DNA from: an uncultured Pelagibacteraceae bacterium
GTDB taxonomy: Bacteria > Pseudomonadota > Alphaproteobacteria > Pelagibacterales > Pelagibacteraceae
Assembly (NCBI GenBank): GCA_902558815.1
Contig: CACEFF010000003.1
Location: forward strand, 28,723-92,722
Direction: 5' to 3'
Length of the DNA: 64,000 bases
Made by a program: the position numbers and the translations under genes. Every line of letters starts with the position of its first letter. Positions within the stretch are counted from its first letter, which is position 1. Below the pieces are notes generated by a model, which saw nothing but the letters and a program-made list of their open reading frames with translations, was not told the origin of the DNA and ran no database searches. Shown piece by piece: positions 22,798 to 31,760 of this stretch.

Positions 22798-23826
22798 TTA
22801 ATGTTCTTTTGAGATAATTACTGTCTGATTAACCTTTTCAATGATACAGCCCCCCAATGTTGTTCTTATTATCTGATTTTGTTCAAAATCACCCATAATT
22901 TTATCTATCTTTTTTCCTCTTACTGAATAATATTTTTTACCAATTTGCCTTATTGACTCCGAAAGAGATCGAAAAATTACCTCATGTGGCTGTTGAAAAA
23001 ATTTTTTATTTAAAACTAGCTTGTTATCTTTTTCTAAGTAAAAAGAATTATGTAACAAATTTTCTTTTACATAATAATTTACGACTGTATTAGAATATTT
23101 TAGATTTTTTATCGTTTTAAGTAATTTGTTTTTATCTAAACCATTTATCTTAAGTTCTTCAATTAATTTTCTAATTTTTATTCTCAAATATTTTTCATCC
23201 TTATTTGATGGGTCTTTAACATAAAAATTAAATACTTTTTCTGAAAGAAAAATTAAATCCTCTTTTTTTTGGTTAAGTAGGGGTCTGATTAAATTTATAT
23301 TATCTATAATATCGATTTTATCTAATGAAATTAAACCTTTCAATCCACTTCCTCTTAACATTCTTATAAAAAAATTCTCAAATAAATCATCTTGATGATG
23401 CCCAAGTAATAAATCTTTAATCTTAAATTTATTACATTGTAGAAATAATAACTTATATCTGTTAGATCTTGCTAAAGATTGAATACTATTAGAAGGTTTT
23501 TTTCCTTTCCAGGTTAATATTTCTGCTAAAATTGAGTTTTGTTTTAAAATTCGCTTCACTAGTTTCGCCTCTTTAGTTGACTCCTTTCTTAGTTTATGGT
23601 CCACAATAAAGAACTTCACTCTTAGTCTTTTTTTTATTGAATATATTTTAGATAAAAAAGCTAGCGCCATACTGTCGGGACCACCTGAGACAGCTACAGC
23701 AAAATTTTCATTAATCTTTAATGATTTTTCAAATTCATTATAAATTTGATTAATCTTTCTATTTTTTAACTTATTTTTTAAAAGTTTAGGAATTTTGATT
23801 TTTACACTCGAATTTTTGAGACTCAT
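22798..23826 (-). CDS. tilS: tRNA(Ile)-lysidine synthetase
   Basis: ATP-dependent ligation of lysine to C34 of tRNA-Ile(CAU), allowing it to read AUA codons, which matter in an A+T-rich genome. The N-type ATP pyrophosphatase loop AVSGGPDSMALAFLSKIY lies near residues 44-60, followed by FIVDHKLRKESTKEA and LLLGHHQDDLFENFFIRMLRGSGLKGL. The C-terminal half is weakly conserved. The only ATG start overlaps cpoB by 41 bp, and about 40 residues precede the loop, somewhat more than usual. Confidence 0.93.
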   Translation of the reverse strand: MSLKNSSVKIKIPKLLKNKLKNRKINQIYNEFEKSLKINENFAVAVSGGPDSMALAFLSKIYSIKKRLRVKFFIVDHKLRKESTKEAKLVKRILKQNSILAEILTWKGKKPSNSIQSLARSNRYKLLFLQCNKFKIKDLLLGHHQDDLFENFFIRMLRGSGLKGLISLDKIDIIDNINLIRPLLNQKKEDLIFLSEKVFNFYVKDPSNKDEKYLRIKIRKLIEELKINGLDKNKLLKTIKNLKYSNTVVNYYVKENLLHNSFYLEKDNKLVLNKKFFQQPHEVIFRSLSESIRQIGKKYYSVRGKKIDKIMGDFEQNQIIRTTLGGCIIEKVNQTVIISKEH

Positions 23827-24787
23827 ATTTAGCTTTTTGGATCACAGACTGATTTGCTTTAGGATATTGTTTTTCTACACCATTAATCATCTTACACCCT
23901 TGATCTTTTTCTCCAATCTGAACCATAGATACACCAAGCTTTAACAAATTTATAGGAGCTTTTTCACCTTTTGGATATTTTTGATAACCTTCTAAATATG
24001 CTGAAGCTGCATCTGTATAAAGTTGCCTTATTCTAAAAGTTTCTGCATACCAATATTGAGCGTTACCAGCTAATTCATGTTCTGGATTTGCATTTACAAA
24101 TTCTCTAAATGCTCTTTCCGCAGTTGAATAATCCCCAACTTTTAAAAAACTTGTCGCAAATTCATATTGTTTTTCTGCTGACTCATTTGGAAGAATTGTT
24201 TCCTCAGCTTGGAAGTTTTCCGTTACAACTGTTGCTGTAGTTTCTATAGATTGAGTTTGTTGAGACGTTTCGTTAGTGTTTGAGTCTTTATAAGATATTG
24301 ATCCTAAATCTTGTGGTTGCGAACTACCTGGTAAATCTTCAGTTTCAGTGCTTTCTGTTTTTTTAACAACTTTCTTATTTGTTTCACCATCAAAAAAACT
24401 ACCCTCTAAATTTTGGAATCTTGCTTGGTTGTCAGCTTGAACTTTTGATACTCTGTTAGATAATTTATCCAATTTAAAATTTATTTCTTCAAATTTATTT
24501 GTTAGTTGTTGAAATTGATTCTCTATTTCAGAAAGTTTTAACAAATGTCGAGTTAAAATGTCTTCTGAATATTCATTTGTATTTATATTAGAACTATTAT
24601 TATTTTCAGATTCTAATTGAATTGAGCCAGAATAAACTGCTTTTTCTAAAGTTTTAATATCTTTTTGAATCTGTTCTAAAGTTTCATAAATATTATGATT
24701 GTCAGCAAAAGAAAATGTAGAAAAAAATAAAAAAAAATTTATTAAAAATACAAAATTGTTTAATTTTTTTTCAGCAAAAAATTTCAT
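23786..24787 (-). CDS. cpoB: Tol-Pal-associated periplasmic protein CpoB (YbgF)
   Basis: Periplasmic TPR protein that links Tol-Pal to peptidoglycan synthesis at division. The N-terminus has a signal peptide (hydrophobic FVFLINFFLFFSTFSFA, cleavage before DNHN). A coiled coil follows at about residues 30-120, then a low-complexity Ser/Thr/Gln linker, then TPR repeats from about residue 205 (EKQYEFATSFLKVGDYSTAERAF, GNAQYWYAETFRIRQLYTDAASAYLEGYQKYP). The gene is separated from pal by a strong terminator and overlaps tilS. Confidence 0.92.
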   Translation of the reverse strand: MKFFAEKKLNNFVFLINFFLFFSTFSFADNHNIYETLEQIQKDIKTLEKAVYSGSIQLESENNNSSNINTNEYSEDILTRHLLKLSEIENQFQQLTNKFEEINFKLDKLSNRVSKVQADNQARFQNLEGSFFDGETNKKVVKKTESTETEDLPGSSQPQDLGSISYKDSNTNETSQQTQSIETTATVVTENFQAEETILPNESAEKQYEFATSFLKVGDYSTAERAFREFVNANPEHELAGNAQYWYAETFRIRQLYTDAASAYLEGYQKYPKGEKAPINLLKLGVSMVQIGEKDQGCKMINGVEKQYPKANQSVIQKAKYESQKFECKNQNS

Positions 24788-24811
24788 TATTTAGGTTATG
24801 ATTAAAATAAT

Positions 24812-24854
24812 GGCAAAAAAAAGACCCTAAATCTTCAATGGATTGAGGGTCTTT
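24812..24854 (-). terminator. Rho-independent terminator after pal
   Basis: On the minus strand AAAGACCCT and AGGGTCTTT form a 9-bp stem, extended by 4 bp across one mismatch, with a 7-nt loop, and the downstream arm runs into eight T residues. It lies 13 bp beyond the pal stop and ahead of cpoB. It is the clearest intrinsic terminator in the window and would set cpoB-tilS expression below that of tolB-pal. Confidence 0.88.
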
Positions 24855-24867
24855 AAATTTTTAAAAA

Positions 24868-25344
24868 TTAATTTGCTTTTACTGTTACTGATCTTCTGTT
24901 TTTAGACCAAGCTAAAGGGTTTGATCCTGAATCTACTGGTCTTTCTTTTCCGTAACTTAAAACAGAAATTCTGTCAGAAGAAATTCCATAGGTCATTAAG
25001 TAATCTTTAGCTGCATTTGCTCTTCTTTCGCCTAGAGCTAAGTTATACTCTCTTGTTCCTCTTTCGTCAGCATGTCCCTCTAATACTATAGTAATTTTAG
25101 AATTTTTTCTTAACCATGCTGCCTGTTTTCTTAATGTCTCTCTAGATGCAGTTGTTAAAACTGATTCATTTGTTGCGAAGAAAACTCTATCAGGAACACC
25201 TGAAGCTAAATACTCAACTGTATCTGTTCCAGTATAAACGTCACCCTGCATTTGTCCTGTTTGTTTTTGCGTCGCACAAGCTGAAAGCGCTAAACAAGCA
25301 ATAGTTATTAAAAAAGCGTTCTTTAGAATTTTGTTTAGTTTCAT
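24868..25344 (-). CDS. pal: Peptidoglycan-associated lipoprotein
   Basis: Outer-membrane lipoprotein that binds peptidoglycan and TolB to hold the envelope together. From the ATG at 25344 it has a lipoprotein signal ending in the lipobox LSAC (Cys about residue 23). The OmpA-like domain has FATNESVLTTASRETLRKQA and the peptidoglycan-binding GHADERGTREYNLALGERRANAAKDYL. The ORF track's ATG at 25386 would put 14 odd residues before the signal peptide. The internal ATG has a good ribosome site (AAGGAGCAATAATG), so I use it. It is followed by a strong terminator. Confidence 0.97.
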   Translation of the reverse strand: MKLNKILKNAFLITIACLALSACATQKQTGQMQGDVYTGTDTVEYLASGVPDRVFFATNESVLTTASRETLRKQAAWLRKNSKITIVLEGHADERGTREYNLALGERRANAAKDYLMTYGISSDRISVLSYGKERPVDSGSNPLAWSKNRRSVTVKAN

Positions 25345-25430
25345 TATTGCTCCTTGATCAATATTTCTTATTGGTAACTTTTTCACAACTAGATAGATGT
25401 TTCAAGTTAAAAAATCAAGATAAATAGTGT

Positions 25431-26771
25431 TTAATTACTTAATAATGATGACCATGATGGGTCTGATGCATCAGTTGGGGTATTTACTAGCCTTTCATTA
25501 TATCCAGTCAAATCAATGGACCATAATTTAGCAGAAAATCCTTCACCTTTGTCATCTGTTTTAGTTTCTCTATAAAAAATTAAAACTCTTCCGTTTGGTG
25601 ACCATGATGGTGCCTCCTGATAAAAATTTTCAGTCAATAGTCTTTCTCCACTTCCATCAGTTCTCATAACACCAATATAAAACTTACCCTTATGTAATTT
25701 AGTAAATGCTATTAAATCTCCTCTTGGAGACCAAACAGGTGTTCCATACAAACCCTTTCCAAATGAAATTCTTTTAACATTGCTGCCATCACTTTTCATA
25801 ATATATATCTGCTGATATCCACTTCTGTCAGAATTAAAACAAATAAATTTTCCGTCTGGAGAATAAGAAGGTGATGTATCAATCGAAGGATGATTTGTAA
25901 TTTTTTCAACAATTCTATTTTCTAAATCCATTGTGTAAATGTCAGAATTTCCATCCTTAGCAAAACTCATAATTATTTTTTTTCCTTCTGGAGAAAATCT
26001 AGGAGCAAAAGTCATGCCAGGAAAATCACCAACAACTTCTTGCATTCCTGTTTCTATATCAAGCAAGTAAACTCTCGGTAAATTTCTAAAATAAGAGAGA
26101 TATGTAACCATTTGACTTGTTGGATTAAATCTGGGTGTTAGTACAAGTTCATTACCCAAAGTTAAAAACTTATTATTTTCACCGTCCTGATCCATAATAG
26201 CTAATTTTTTAATTCTTCTAGTTTTAGGACCTTCTTCTGCTACATAAATAATTCTTGTATCAAAGTAGCCTTTCTCTCCAGTCAATCTCTGATATACCTT
26301 ATCAGTAATTATATGACCAACTCGTCTCCAATTATTTGGTACGGTTGTAAAAGCAAGTGCCATCATCTCTTTTCCAGCAAGAACATCCCATAATCTGAAT
26401 TCAACTCTCAATTTATTGTCAATAAAATTTACTTTTCCAGTTATTAATGCTTGGGCTTTAATTAGATTCCAATCTTCAAAACGTGGTTTTAGATTAGCGA
26501 TATCTGGTGCTTGAAGAAAAGCATCTTTGTCTAGTGGATTAAACAAACCTGATGTTTTAAGGTTATTTTCTACAACTATAGAAATTTCCGATCCAATATT
26601 CTTTTTTTTTAAAATTTTTTCAAAACTTTTTTTCGAATTTTCATCAATAGATAATGGAGAAACTGCTATTGGAAGTGGATTTAAATTACCTCTAGTAATA
26701 TCTACCTCGATTAAAGCAAACGCTTTTAGTGGTAAAATAACAAATAGAATAACAAATAAAAATCTTATCAC
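25431..26771 (-). CDS. tolB: Tol-Pal system protein TolB
   Basis: Periplasmic beta-propeller that links Pal to the TolQRA motor. A signal peptide is evident ([19 protein letters not shown], cleavage before LIEVD). The N-terminal domain is about residues 20-160. The propeller repeats carry the family's SPDG-type turns: [72 protein letters not shown] and [13 protein letters not shown]. The 446-residue length is typical. It is located between tolA and pal. Confidence 0.97.
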   Translation of the reverse strand: MIRFLFVILFVILPLKAFALIEVDITRGNLNPLPIAVSPLSIDENSKKSFEKILKKKNIGSEISIVVENNLKTSGLFNPLDKDAFLQAPDIANLKPRFEDWNLIKAQALITGKVNFIDNKLRVEFRLWDVLAGKEMMALAFTTVPNNWRRVGHIITDKVYQRLTGEKGYFDTRIIYVAEEGPKTRRIKKLAIMDQDGENNKFLTLGNELVLTPRFNPTSQMVTYLSYFRNLPRVYLLDIETGMQEVVGDFPGMTFAPRFSPEGKKIIMSFAKDGNSDIYTMDLENRIVEKITNHPSIDTSPSYSPDGKFICFNSDRSGYQQIYIMKSDGSNVKRISFGKGLYGTPVWSPRGDLIAFTKLHKGKFYIGVMRTDGSGERLLTENFYQEAPSWSPNGRVLIFYRETKTDDKGEGFSAKLWSIDLTGYNERLVNTPTDASDPSWSSLLSN

Positions 26772-26780
26772 AAAATTATA

Positions 26781-27590
26781 TTACCCTTCTAGCATCTCTC
26801 TTGCATCAAAATTTAACTGTAATTCTTTCCACCTTTCGTAGCCTGTTGTGGGTACTCTTAGTGGTTGACATAATTTAACTGCTCTTAGAGCACTCTCTGC
26901 TAAAACTTTATAAAATCCTTGACCTGGTTTATTCATTCTGGCGTGATCTAAAATTTCTGATTGTGAAACTGTTCCATCAGGATTTAATTGAAGTTTTATT
27001 CTAACTAATAGATTTTCATTATATGGTAACCCTAAAGGAATACTCCAACATCCAAATATTTGAGCCTTCAGTGCATCTTCCTCACTCAAAGATAATCCTA
27101 GATTTTCTAGGTTCTTTTGTTGGTCTTGAGTTATTTTGTCGGTTTTATTTATTTTTTCAGCATTTTCGACTTTTGATTTATCAATTAATGCAGCAATATT
27201 ATTTGGATCAAACAACTCTTTTTTCTCAAATTCAGACACTTGCTTGACTTCATTATCAATCTTTTCAGGATTTTGTTTATCCTCTTTCATTTCTTCCACT
27301 TTATTTAATTTATCTTCTGGCATAGGAACTGCGTCAGGCTTAATTTTTTTTACTTTTTTTGGTGGTGCTTGCTCCGAAACAAGTTTTTTCTCTTTTTCTT
27401 TTATCTTTTCAATTGTTTTTTTTGCTTTTGGCGCAAATGGAATATTTGTTTTATCTGTGATCTGTATTAATTCTATTGAAACTATGGGTGGAAGATCAAT
27501 AGGTTTTTTTGCTAAAAATGGTAAACTCATCGCTGTGATCATAATTAATATTAAATGTAAAGCAGAAGAGATAATTATACTTCTATTCAC
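26781..27590 (-). CDS. tolA: TolA-like protein of the Tol-Pal system
   Basis: Inner-membrane protein that spans the periplasm and transmits TolQR energy to TolB and Pal. One N-terminal membrane span (about residues 5-27) is followed by a proline and lysine/glutamate-rich stalk (about 35-165, partly coiled) and a C-terminal TolA/TonB-like domain (about 170-269) with GCWSIPLGLPYNENLLVRIKLQLNPDGTVSQSEI. At 269 residues it is shorter than the E. coli protein, mainly in the stalk. Identification rests on operon position and the C-terminal domain. Confidence 0.9.
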   Translation of the reverse strand: MNRSIIISSALHLILIMITAMSLPFLAKKPIDLPPIVSIELIQITDKTNIPFAPKAKKTIEKIKEKEKKLVSEQAPPKKVKKIKPDAVPMPEDKLNKVEEMKEDKQNPEKIDNEVKQVSEFEKKELFDPNNIAALIDKSKVENAEKINKTDKITQDQQKNLENLGLSLSEEDALKAQIFGCWSIPLGLPYNENLLVRIKLQLNPDGTVSQSEILDHARMNKPGQGFYKVLAESALRAVKLCQPLRVPTTGYERWKELQLNFDAREMLEG

Positions 27591-27596
27591 TTCTAT

Positions 27597-28013
27597 TTAC
27601 CTTTCTTTATATGGTTCTGATATAAGTGCTACTTTAGTAAATCCTGAGCCAGACAATAGCCCCATAATTTCTAATACTCTTCCATAATTTATTGTTTTAT
27701 CACCCCTTACATAAATTCTTGTATCTGTTCTATTTTTTGAAACAGCTAAAACTTTTGCAATAATTTTTTCATATTCTACTTTAGACTCCTGAATAAATAT
27801 CTCTCCCTTTGAATTAATAGACAAAGTAAGAGGCTCTGTCTCTTCTGGAAGAGAGTCGGCCGAACTTTCGGGCAAATCTACCTGAACTCCAACTGTTAAT
27901 AATGGTGCTGTTACCATGAAAATAATTAAAAGAACTAACATAACATCAACAAAGGGAGTTACATTTATTTCGCTCATTGGGTCTTTTGATGAACGATTTA
28001 ATTTAAAAGCCAT
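27597..28013 (-). CDS. tolR: Tol-Pal motor protein TolR
   Basis: ExbD/TolR-family subunit of the proton-driven TolQR motor. One membrane span near residues 20-42 contains the proton-carrying Asp (NVTPFVDVMLVLLIIFMVTAP). The periplasmic domain has VQVDLPES and ends with KVALISEPYKER. The 138-residue length is normal. It sits 1 bp after tolQ. Confidence 0.97.
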   Translation of the reverse strand: MAFKLNRSSKDPMSEINVTPFVDVMLVLLIIFMVTAPLLTVGVQVDLPESSADSLPEETEPLTLSINSKGEIFIQESKVEYEKIIAKVLAVSKNRTDTRIYVRGDKTINYGRVLEIMGLLSGSGFTKVALISEPYKER

Positions 28014-28014
28014 T

Positions 28015-28689
28015 TTAAATTATTGTTAAAAATCTTCTTGAAAAATTTTCTAACTTTTGTGAGTATTTAATTGAGTCGTTATTAAATTTGTTATAAGCAA
28101 TTACAGCAGGAATAGCAGCAAGTAAACCTAACGCTGTCGCAAAAAGTGCTTCTGCAATCCCAGGTGCAACTATAGCTAAGCTTGTGTTTCTTGAGATAGC
28201 GATTGATTGAAAAGAGTTCATTATGCCCCAAACTGTTCCAAATAAACCAATAAAAGGTGCAGTTGAACCAACTGTTGCTAAAAAAGTAAAACCTTTACTT
28301 ATTTTAGACATTTGTTTTTCTATTCCTGTTTCCAACATTATTGTCATTCTATTATTTAAATCTGTTTTAGATTTTCTTTTTAACAAATTTTGCATCGCAT
28401 CTTTAAAAACAAGTGCCATCGGATCTTCAGTGTTTGATGGTAGATTATTATAAAAAGACTCAGCAGATTTAGAATTCCAAAACTTTATTTCAAATTCTTC
28501 AGTAGATAAATTTATTTTTTTAAATAATCTTAGTTTTTCAATAATAACAGCCCATGAATAAACAGAACAAGCTATTAAGATGATAATCACAGATTTTACT
28601 ATGATGTCTGCTCTTATAAATAAATTCATCAATGAAAAGTCAGCACTCGAGGCTAAACCTACTGCTTGAGTCGAAATATCAGCTTCCAT
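28015..28689 (-). CDS. tolQ: Tol-Pal motor protein TolQ
   Basis: ExbB/MotA-family subunit of the TolQR motor. Three membrane spans: about residues 28-48 (IIVKSVIIILIACSVYSWAVI), about 137-157 (FTFLATVGSTAPFIGLFGTVWGIMNSF, the conserved family core) and about 170-195 (VAPGIAEALFATALGLLAAIPAVIAYN). The 224-residue length is normal. It is the first gene of the tol run; in many proteobacteria ybgC precedes it, but here the upstream gene is the RuvC-like nuclease. Confidence 0.97.
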   Translation of the reverse strand: MEADISTQAVGLASSADFSLMNLFIRADIIVKSVIIILIACSVYSWAVIIEKLRLFKKINLSTEEFEIKFWNSKSAESFYNNLPSNTEDPMALVFKDAMQNLLKRKSKTDLNNRMTIMLETGIEKQMSKISKGFTFLATVGSTAPFIGLFGTVWGIMNSFQSIAISRNTSLAIVAPGIAEALFATALGLLAAIPAVIAYNKFNNDSIKYSQKLENFSRRFLTII

Positions 28690-28740
28690 GAGATCTTCTC
28701 ACACTTAAATGTGTCATGATTTTGTCTTAATATTTTCAAA

Positions 28741-29235
28741 TTAATCATCAATTTTACAAGTTTCATAATAAAAACTTGCAATTAAAATAGCATCAGCTTT
28801 ATTTGAATCTTTTTTTTTTGATAATTGAGATGAAAAATACGGAAATATTTCTATAGCTCTTGTCCTACTAGCATCTTTCTCCGAATTTATAAGATTAAAA
28901 TATTTTTTCCATTTTGCTGGTCTAACAAAATACATAGGTAATTGCATAGCTGAGCAGATGCCTTTCAAAATTCCAAATGATTGCCCAAAATTGAACATGC
29001 TGGTCACTCCTTGTCCTGGCATTGCGGACACTTGTTCAATCACAACTCTTATTTCTTGGCTTTTACTTACATTCATTCTTTTAGAAATTTCATTATAAAT
29101 TTGTGACCCATTAACTTGCTTTTTATTTTTTTTTCCCTCTGTCATTGTGGGCATTTCAATAACATCATGGATTTTACCATCTTCAAAGAAACAAATCGAT
29201 CCAGATATCCCAGGGTCTATTCCAATAATTAACAT
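28741..29235 (-). CDS. RuvC-like Holliday junction resolvase, divergent
   Basis: RNase H-fold nuclease most likely to cut Holliday junctions. Asp7 in IIGIDPGISGS and Glu67 in VVIEQVSAM match the first two acidic residues of RuvC. The C-terminal block NKADAILIASFY keeps Asp148, but the position of E. coli Asp138 appears to be Asn145 by eye. The central PGQGVTSMFNFGQSFGILKG resembles RuvC-like proteins I associate with phages more than cellular RuvC. It lies 3 bp after yebC, where cellular ruvC normally sits, but ruvA and ruvB are absent. RuvC-type fold is confident; cellular role and orthology are less so. Confidence 0.75.
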   Translation of the reverse strand: MLIIGIDPGISGSICFFEDGKIHDVIEMPTMTEGKKNKKQVNGSQIYNEISKRMNVSKSQEIRVVIEQVSAMPGQGVTSMFNFGQSFGILKGICSAMQLPMYFVRPAKWKKYFNLINSEKDASRTRAIEIFPYFSSQLSKKKDSNKADAILIASFYYETCKIDD

Positions 29236-29238
29236 TAA

Positions 29239-29961
29239 TTACTTTCCAAATTCAACATTTGAATAAATATTCTGAACATCATCATCTTCTTCCAATGTTT
29301 CAAAAAAGTTAATCAAATCCTCATTCTTTTCTTTTGAAATTTTGACATTGATTATTGGATACCATTCAATATCTGTTGATATAAAGTTATTAATTTCTTT
29401 TTCTAGCTCTTTTTTAACATTATAAATTTCATTAACTTGACATTGAATTTCATGAAATTCATTATTAGATTTGCACTCATCCGCACCTGCATCAATAGCT
29501 AATTCAAAAATACGATCGTCAGATATTTCTTTTTTATCTACCTTAATTATACCTAATTGATTAAAATTATGTGATGCAGAACCTTTGGTTCCAAGAGTGC
29601 CTCCAGACTTTTGAAAAATGGTTCTAATAGAAGAAGCAGTTCTATTTTTATTATCTGTAAGAGCTTCAACAATAACTGCAACTTTTTCAGGACCAAAGCC
29701 CTCATATCTTAAATTTTCATAATTTGACTCTGTGTTGACTGATGATTTATCTATTGCTCTTTCAATATTATCTTTTGGCATATTTGCAGATCTTGCTGCT
29801 TGAATCGCTGATCTTAATCTTGGATTCATCCCAGGATCTTTATCACCTAATTTTGCAGCAACAGTTATTTCTTTAGATAATTTTGAAAAAATTTTAGACC
29901 TCTGTTTGTCAGCTTTGCCTTTTTTGTGTTTAATGCCTGCCCAATGAGAATGTCCTGCCAT
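29239..29961 (-). CDS. yebC: YebC/PmpR family protein
   Basis: Conserved cytosolic protein of the YebC family, linked in different bacteria to transcriptional regulation or to relief of ribosome stalling. The N-terminus MAGHSHWAGIKHKKGKADKQRSKIFSKLSKEI is diagnostic, followed by NPRLRSAIQAARSANMPKDNIERAI and FQKSGGTLGTKGSASHNF. The 240-residue length is normal. Its neighbour is the RuvC-like gene, preserving half of the usual yebC-ruvC pairing. Confidence 0.96.
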   Translation of the reverse strand: MAGHSHWAGIKHKKGKADKQRSKIFSKLSKEITVAAKLGDKDPGMNPRLRSAIQAARSANMPKDNIERAIDKSSVNTESNYENLRYEGFGPEKVAVIVEALTDNKNRTASSIRTIFQKSGGTLGTKGSASHNFNQLGIIKVDKKEISDDRIFELAIDAGADECKSNNEFHEIQCQVNEIYNVKKELEKEINNFISTDIEWYPIINVKISKEKNEDLINFFETLEEDDDVQNIYSNVEFGK

Positions 29962-29968
29962 AAATCAA

Positions 29969-30769
29969 CTAATTTTTACTTAACTGACCTCCAAAAATAT
30001 AACTATAAACTTTATTAGCCAATCCAGTTTCTATATTACAATCTACAATAACTCCACTTAAAGTAGCATCTCCCTCCGCTGGATAATGTTTGATAGAATC
30101 TTTTTTCATAAACCTGTTTATTGAATTAATTTTATTCATTCCTATAACGGAGTCATAATCTCCACACATTCCAGCATCTGTTTGATAAGCTGTACCATTA
30201 TTTAAAACTCTAGCATCATTAGTTGGTATGTGGGTGTGAGTTCCAACTACAAGTGTTGCCTTGCCATCAAAATAATGTCCAATAGCATTTTTCTCACTTG
30301 TAATTTCCCCATGGAAATCAACTATAAGAAAATCATAATCTTCCTTTAATTTATAATTTGCCATAAACTTTTTTGCTGTTTCAAAAACATCATCACATTT
30401 CTTCATAAAAACATTTCCCATTAAATTAAGAACACCTATCTTTAAATTTTTTGTAGTATAAATTTCAAAACCTTTTCCAGGTGCTGGTTCAAACAAATTT
30501 TTGGGTCGAAGTAATCGATTTTCTTTATCGATAAAACTCATTATATCTTTTTGATCCCAGACATGATTTCCAGTTGTAATTACATCAACACCACATTTAA
30601 AAAAATCCTCACAAATTTCTTTTGTAAGTCCCACCCCAGTTTCATCAGCATTTTCAGCATTAACTATTACAAAATCAATTTTGTTAATTTTTACTTGATT
30701 TAAAAGATTTTCTTTTATCTTTGAAGAGCCTGAAATTCCCACAACATCTCCTAAAAATAGTATTCTCAT
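29969..30769 (-). CDS. YmdB-type metallophosphoesterase
   Basis: Calcineurin-like phosphoesterase of the family that includes Bacillus YmdB (a cyclic-nucleotide phosphodiesterase). Metal ligands are visible in RILFLGDVVG, VNAENADETG, TTGNHVWDQK, DFHGEITSEK and VVGTHTHIPTNDARVL. The 266-residue length fits. The substrate in alphaproteobacteria is not established. It overlaps the start of the folate cyclo-ligase gene upstream by 4 bp, forming a leftward unit with zapA. Confidence 0.9.
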   Translation of the reverse strand: MRILFLGDVVGISGSSKIKENLLNQVKINKIDFVIVNAENADETGVGLTKEICEDFFKCGVDVITTGNHVWDQKDIMSFIDKENRLLRPKNLFEPAPGKGFEIYTTKNLKIGVLNLMGNVFMKKCDDVFETAKKFMANYKLKEDYDFLIVDFHGEITSEKNAIGHYFDGKATLVVGTHTHIPTNDARVLNNGTAYQTDAGMCGDYDSVIGMNKINSINRFMKKDSIKHYPAEGDATLSGVIVDCNIETGLANKVYSYIFGGQLSKN

Positions 30770-31308
30770 ATAATTTTCTTTTCTGTAATAATAAAATCTA
30801 ATTTCATGTCATTTTTTTTGATAGGTACTTTTTTAATTTTTTGAAAAGAATAGGATAATCCAATTATTACAATTTTTTTTCTTTTCTTATTTTTGTGTAT
30901 ATATCTATCATAAAATCCTCCTCCATAACCCACCCTATTTAAATATTTGTCATATGCTACAACAGGAACTAATAGAATATTTGGATATACAGTCTTTTTA
31001 GAAGTTGGTTCTGGGATACCATATTTATTGATTGTAAGAGGATCTTTGGTTGACCAACGTTTAAAATCCATTTGATGTTTTTTTTTTATTTTTGGTAATG
31101 AAATAATGTTATTTTGTTTTTCAAACTTTTTCAAAATCTCTATTGCATCTATCTCATAATTATAAGGATAATATCCACCAATAATTTTATTTTTTATTTC
31201 CAATCTTTTTAAAACTTTAAGAATTAATTGAAAATTAATCTTTGAACTTTTAGGTTTATTTTGCCTTCTTATTTTTAATATTTTTTTTCTTATTTCGGAT
31301 TTATTCAC
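30766..31308 (-). CDS. 5-formyltetrahydrofolate cyclo-ligase
   Basis: Converts 5-formyl-THF to methenyl-THF, returning a storage folate to the one-carbon pool. Blocks seen are the N-terminal MNKSEIRKKILKIRR, GGYYPYNYEIDAIEILK, ISLPKI, and the C-terminal LLVPVVAYDKYLNRVGYGGGFYDRYI with the conserved GGGYYD-type phosphate loop. The 180-residue length is normal. The zapA gene lies 8 bp upstream. In many proteobacteria 6S RNA separates these two genes, but there is no room for it here. Confidence 0.92.
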   Translation of the reverse strand: MNKSEIRKKILKIRRQNKPKSSKINFQLILKVLKRLEIKNKIIGGYYPYNYEIDAIEILKKFEKQNNIISLPKIKKKHQMDFKRWSTKDPLTINKYGIPEPTSKKTVYPNILLVPVVAYDKYLNRVGYGGGFYDRYIHKNKKRKKIVIIGLSYSFQKIKKVPIKKNDMKLDFIITEKKII

Positions 31309-31316
31309 AAAAATTT

Positions 31317-31760
31317 TTAAGATATATTATCTGAATTTGCTTTTTCTACAAAATTTGAAATTTCATTCGCAGTTTCATCAATTAATTTTTCATAATTCTT
31401 TTGATTCATTTCAATTTCTTCTTTAAGCTTATAATGATTTTCTTTTAACAAATTAATTTCATCCTCTTTTTTATCTTTATATTCGTAAATTAAAGATTTA
31501 AGCTCTTTGAATTTATTAGAAAGTTCTTTTAATTCATCCTTTTTTTGTTCAACTTTTTTTTTTGTCTCATAATATTCATCCATTACTTTCACTGCAGTAA
31601 TTAGCAAAAGTTTATTTTCTCCTAAATTTCCTAAATCATTTTTAAGAGTGTTAAATTTTTGATTAATTTGAATTAGTAATTCTTCTAAGTGCTCTTCTTG
31701 TCCATCTTCACAAGATAACAAAAACTCTTTTCCATTAAATTTGATACTTACGTTTGCCAT
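31317..31760 (-). CDS. zapA: Cell division protein ZapA
   Basis: Small FtsZ-binding protein that bundles protofilaments in the Z ring. The N-terminal ZapA domain shows VSIKFNGKEFLLSCEDGQEEHLEELLIQINQKFNTLK and KLLLITAVKVMDEYYE. A long C-terminal coiled coil follows (about residues 65-145), making the 147-residue protein longer than E. coli ZapA. Its start overlaps by 13 bp the upstream coiled-coil gene, an arrangement like the Caulobacter zapA-zauP pair. Confidence 0.88.
   Translation of the reverse strand: MANVSIKFNGKEFLLSCEDGQEEHLEELLIQINQKFNTLKNDLGNLGENKLLLITAVKVMDEYYETKKKVEQKKDELKELSNKFKELKSLIYEYKDKKEDEINLLKENHYKLKEEIEMNQKNYEKLIDETANEISNFVEKANSDNIS

Noticed and set aside
27136-27687. 183-aa ORF on the plus strand
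   Set aside because: Antisense to tolA and the end of tolR; its Ser/Phe-rich composition mirrors the Lys/Glu-rich TolA stalk.
28697-28716. Short inverted repeat CACACTTAAATGTGT upstream of tolQ as an operator
   Set aside because: Only a 4-5 bp arm, and A+T-rich DNA gives many such palindromes; no second copy noticed.
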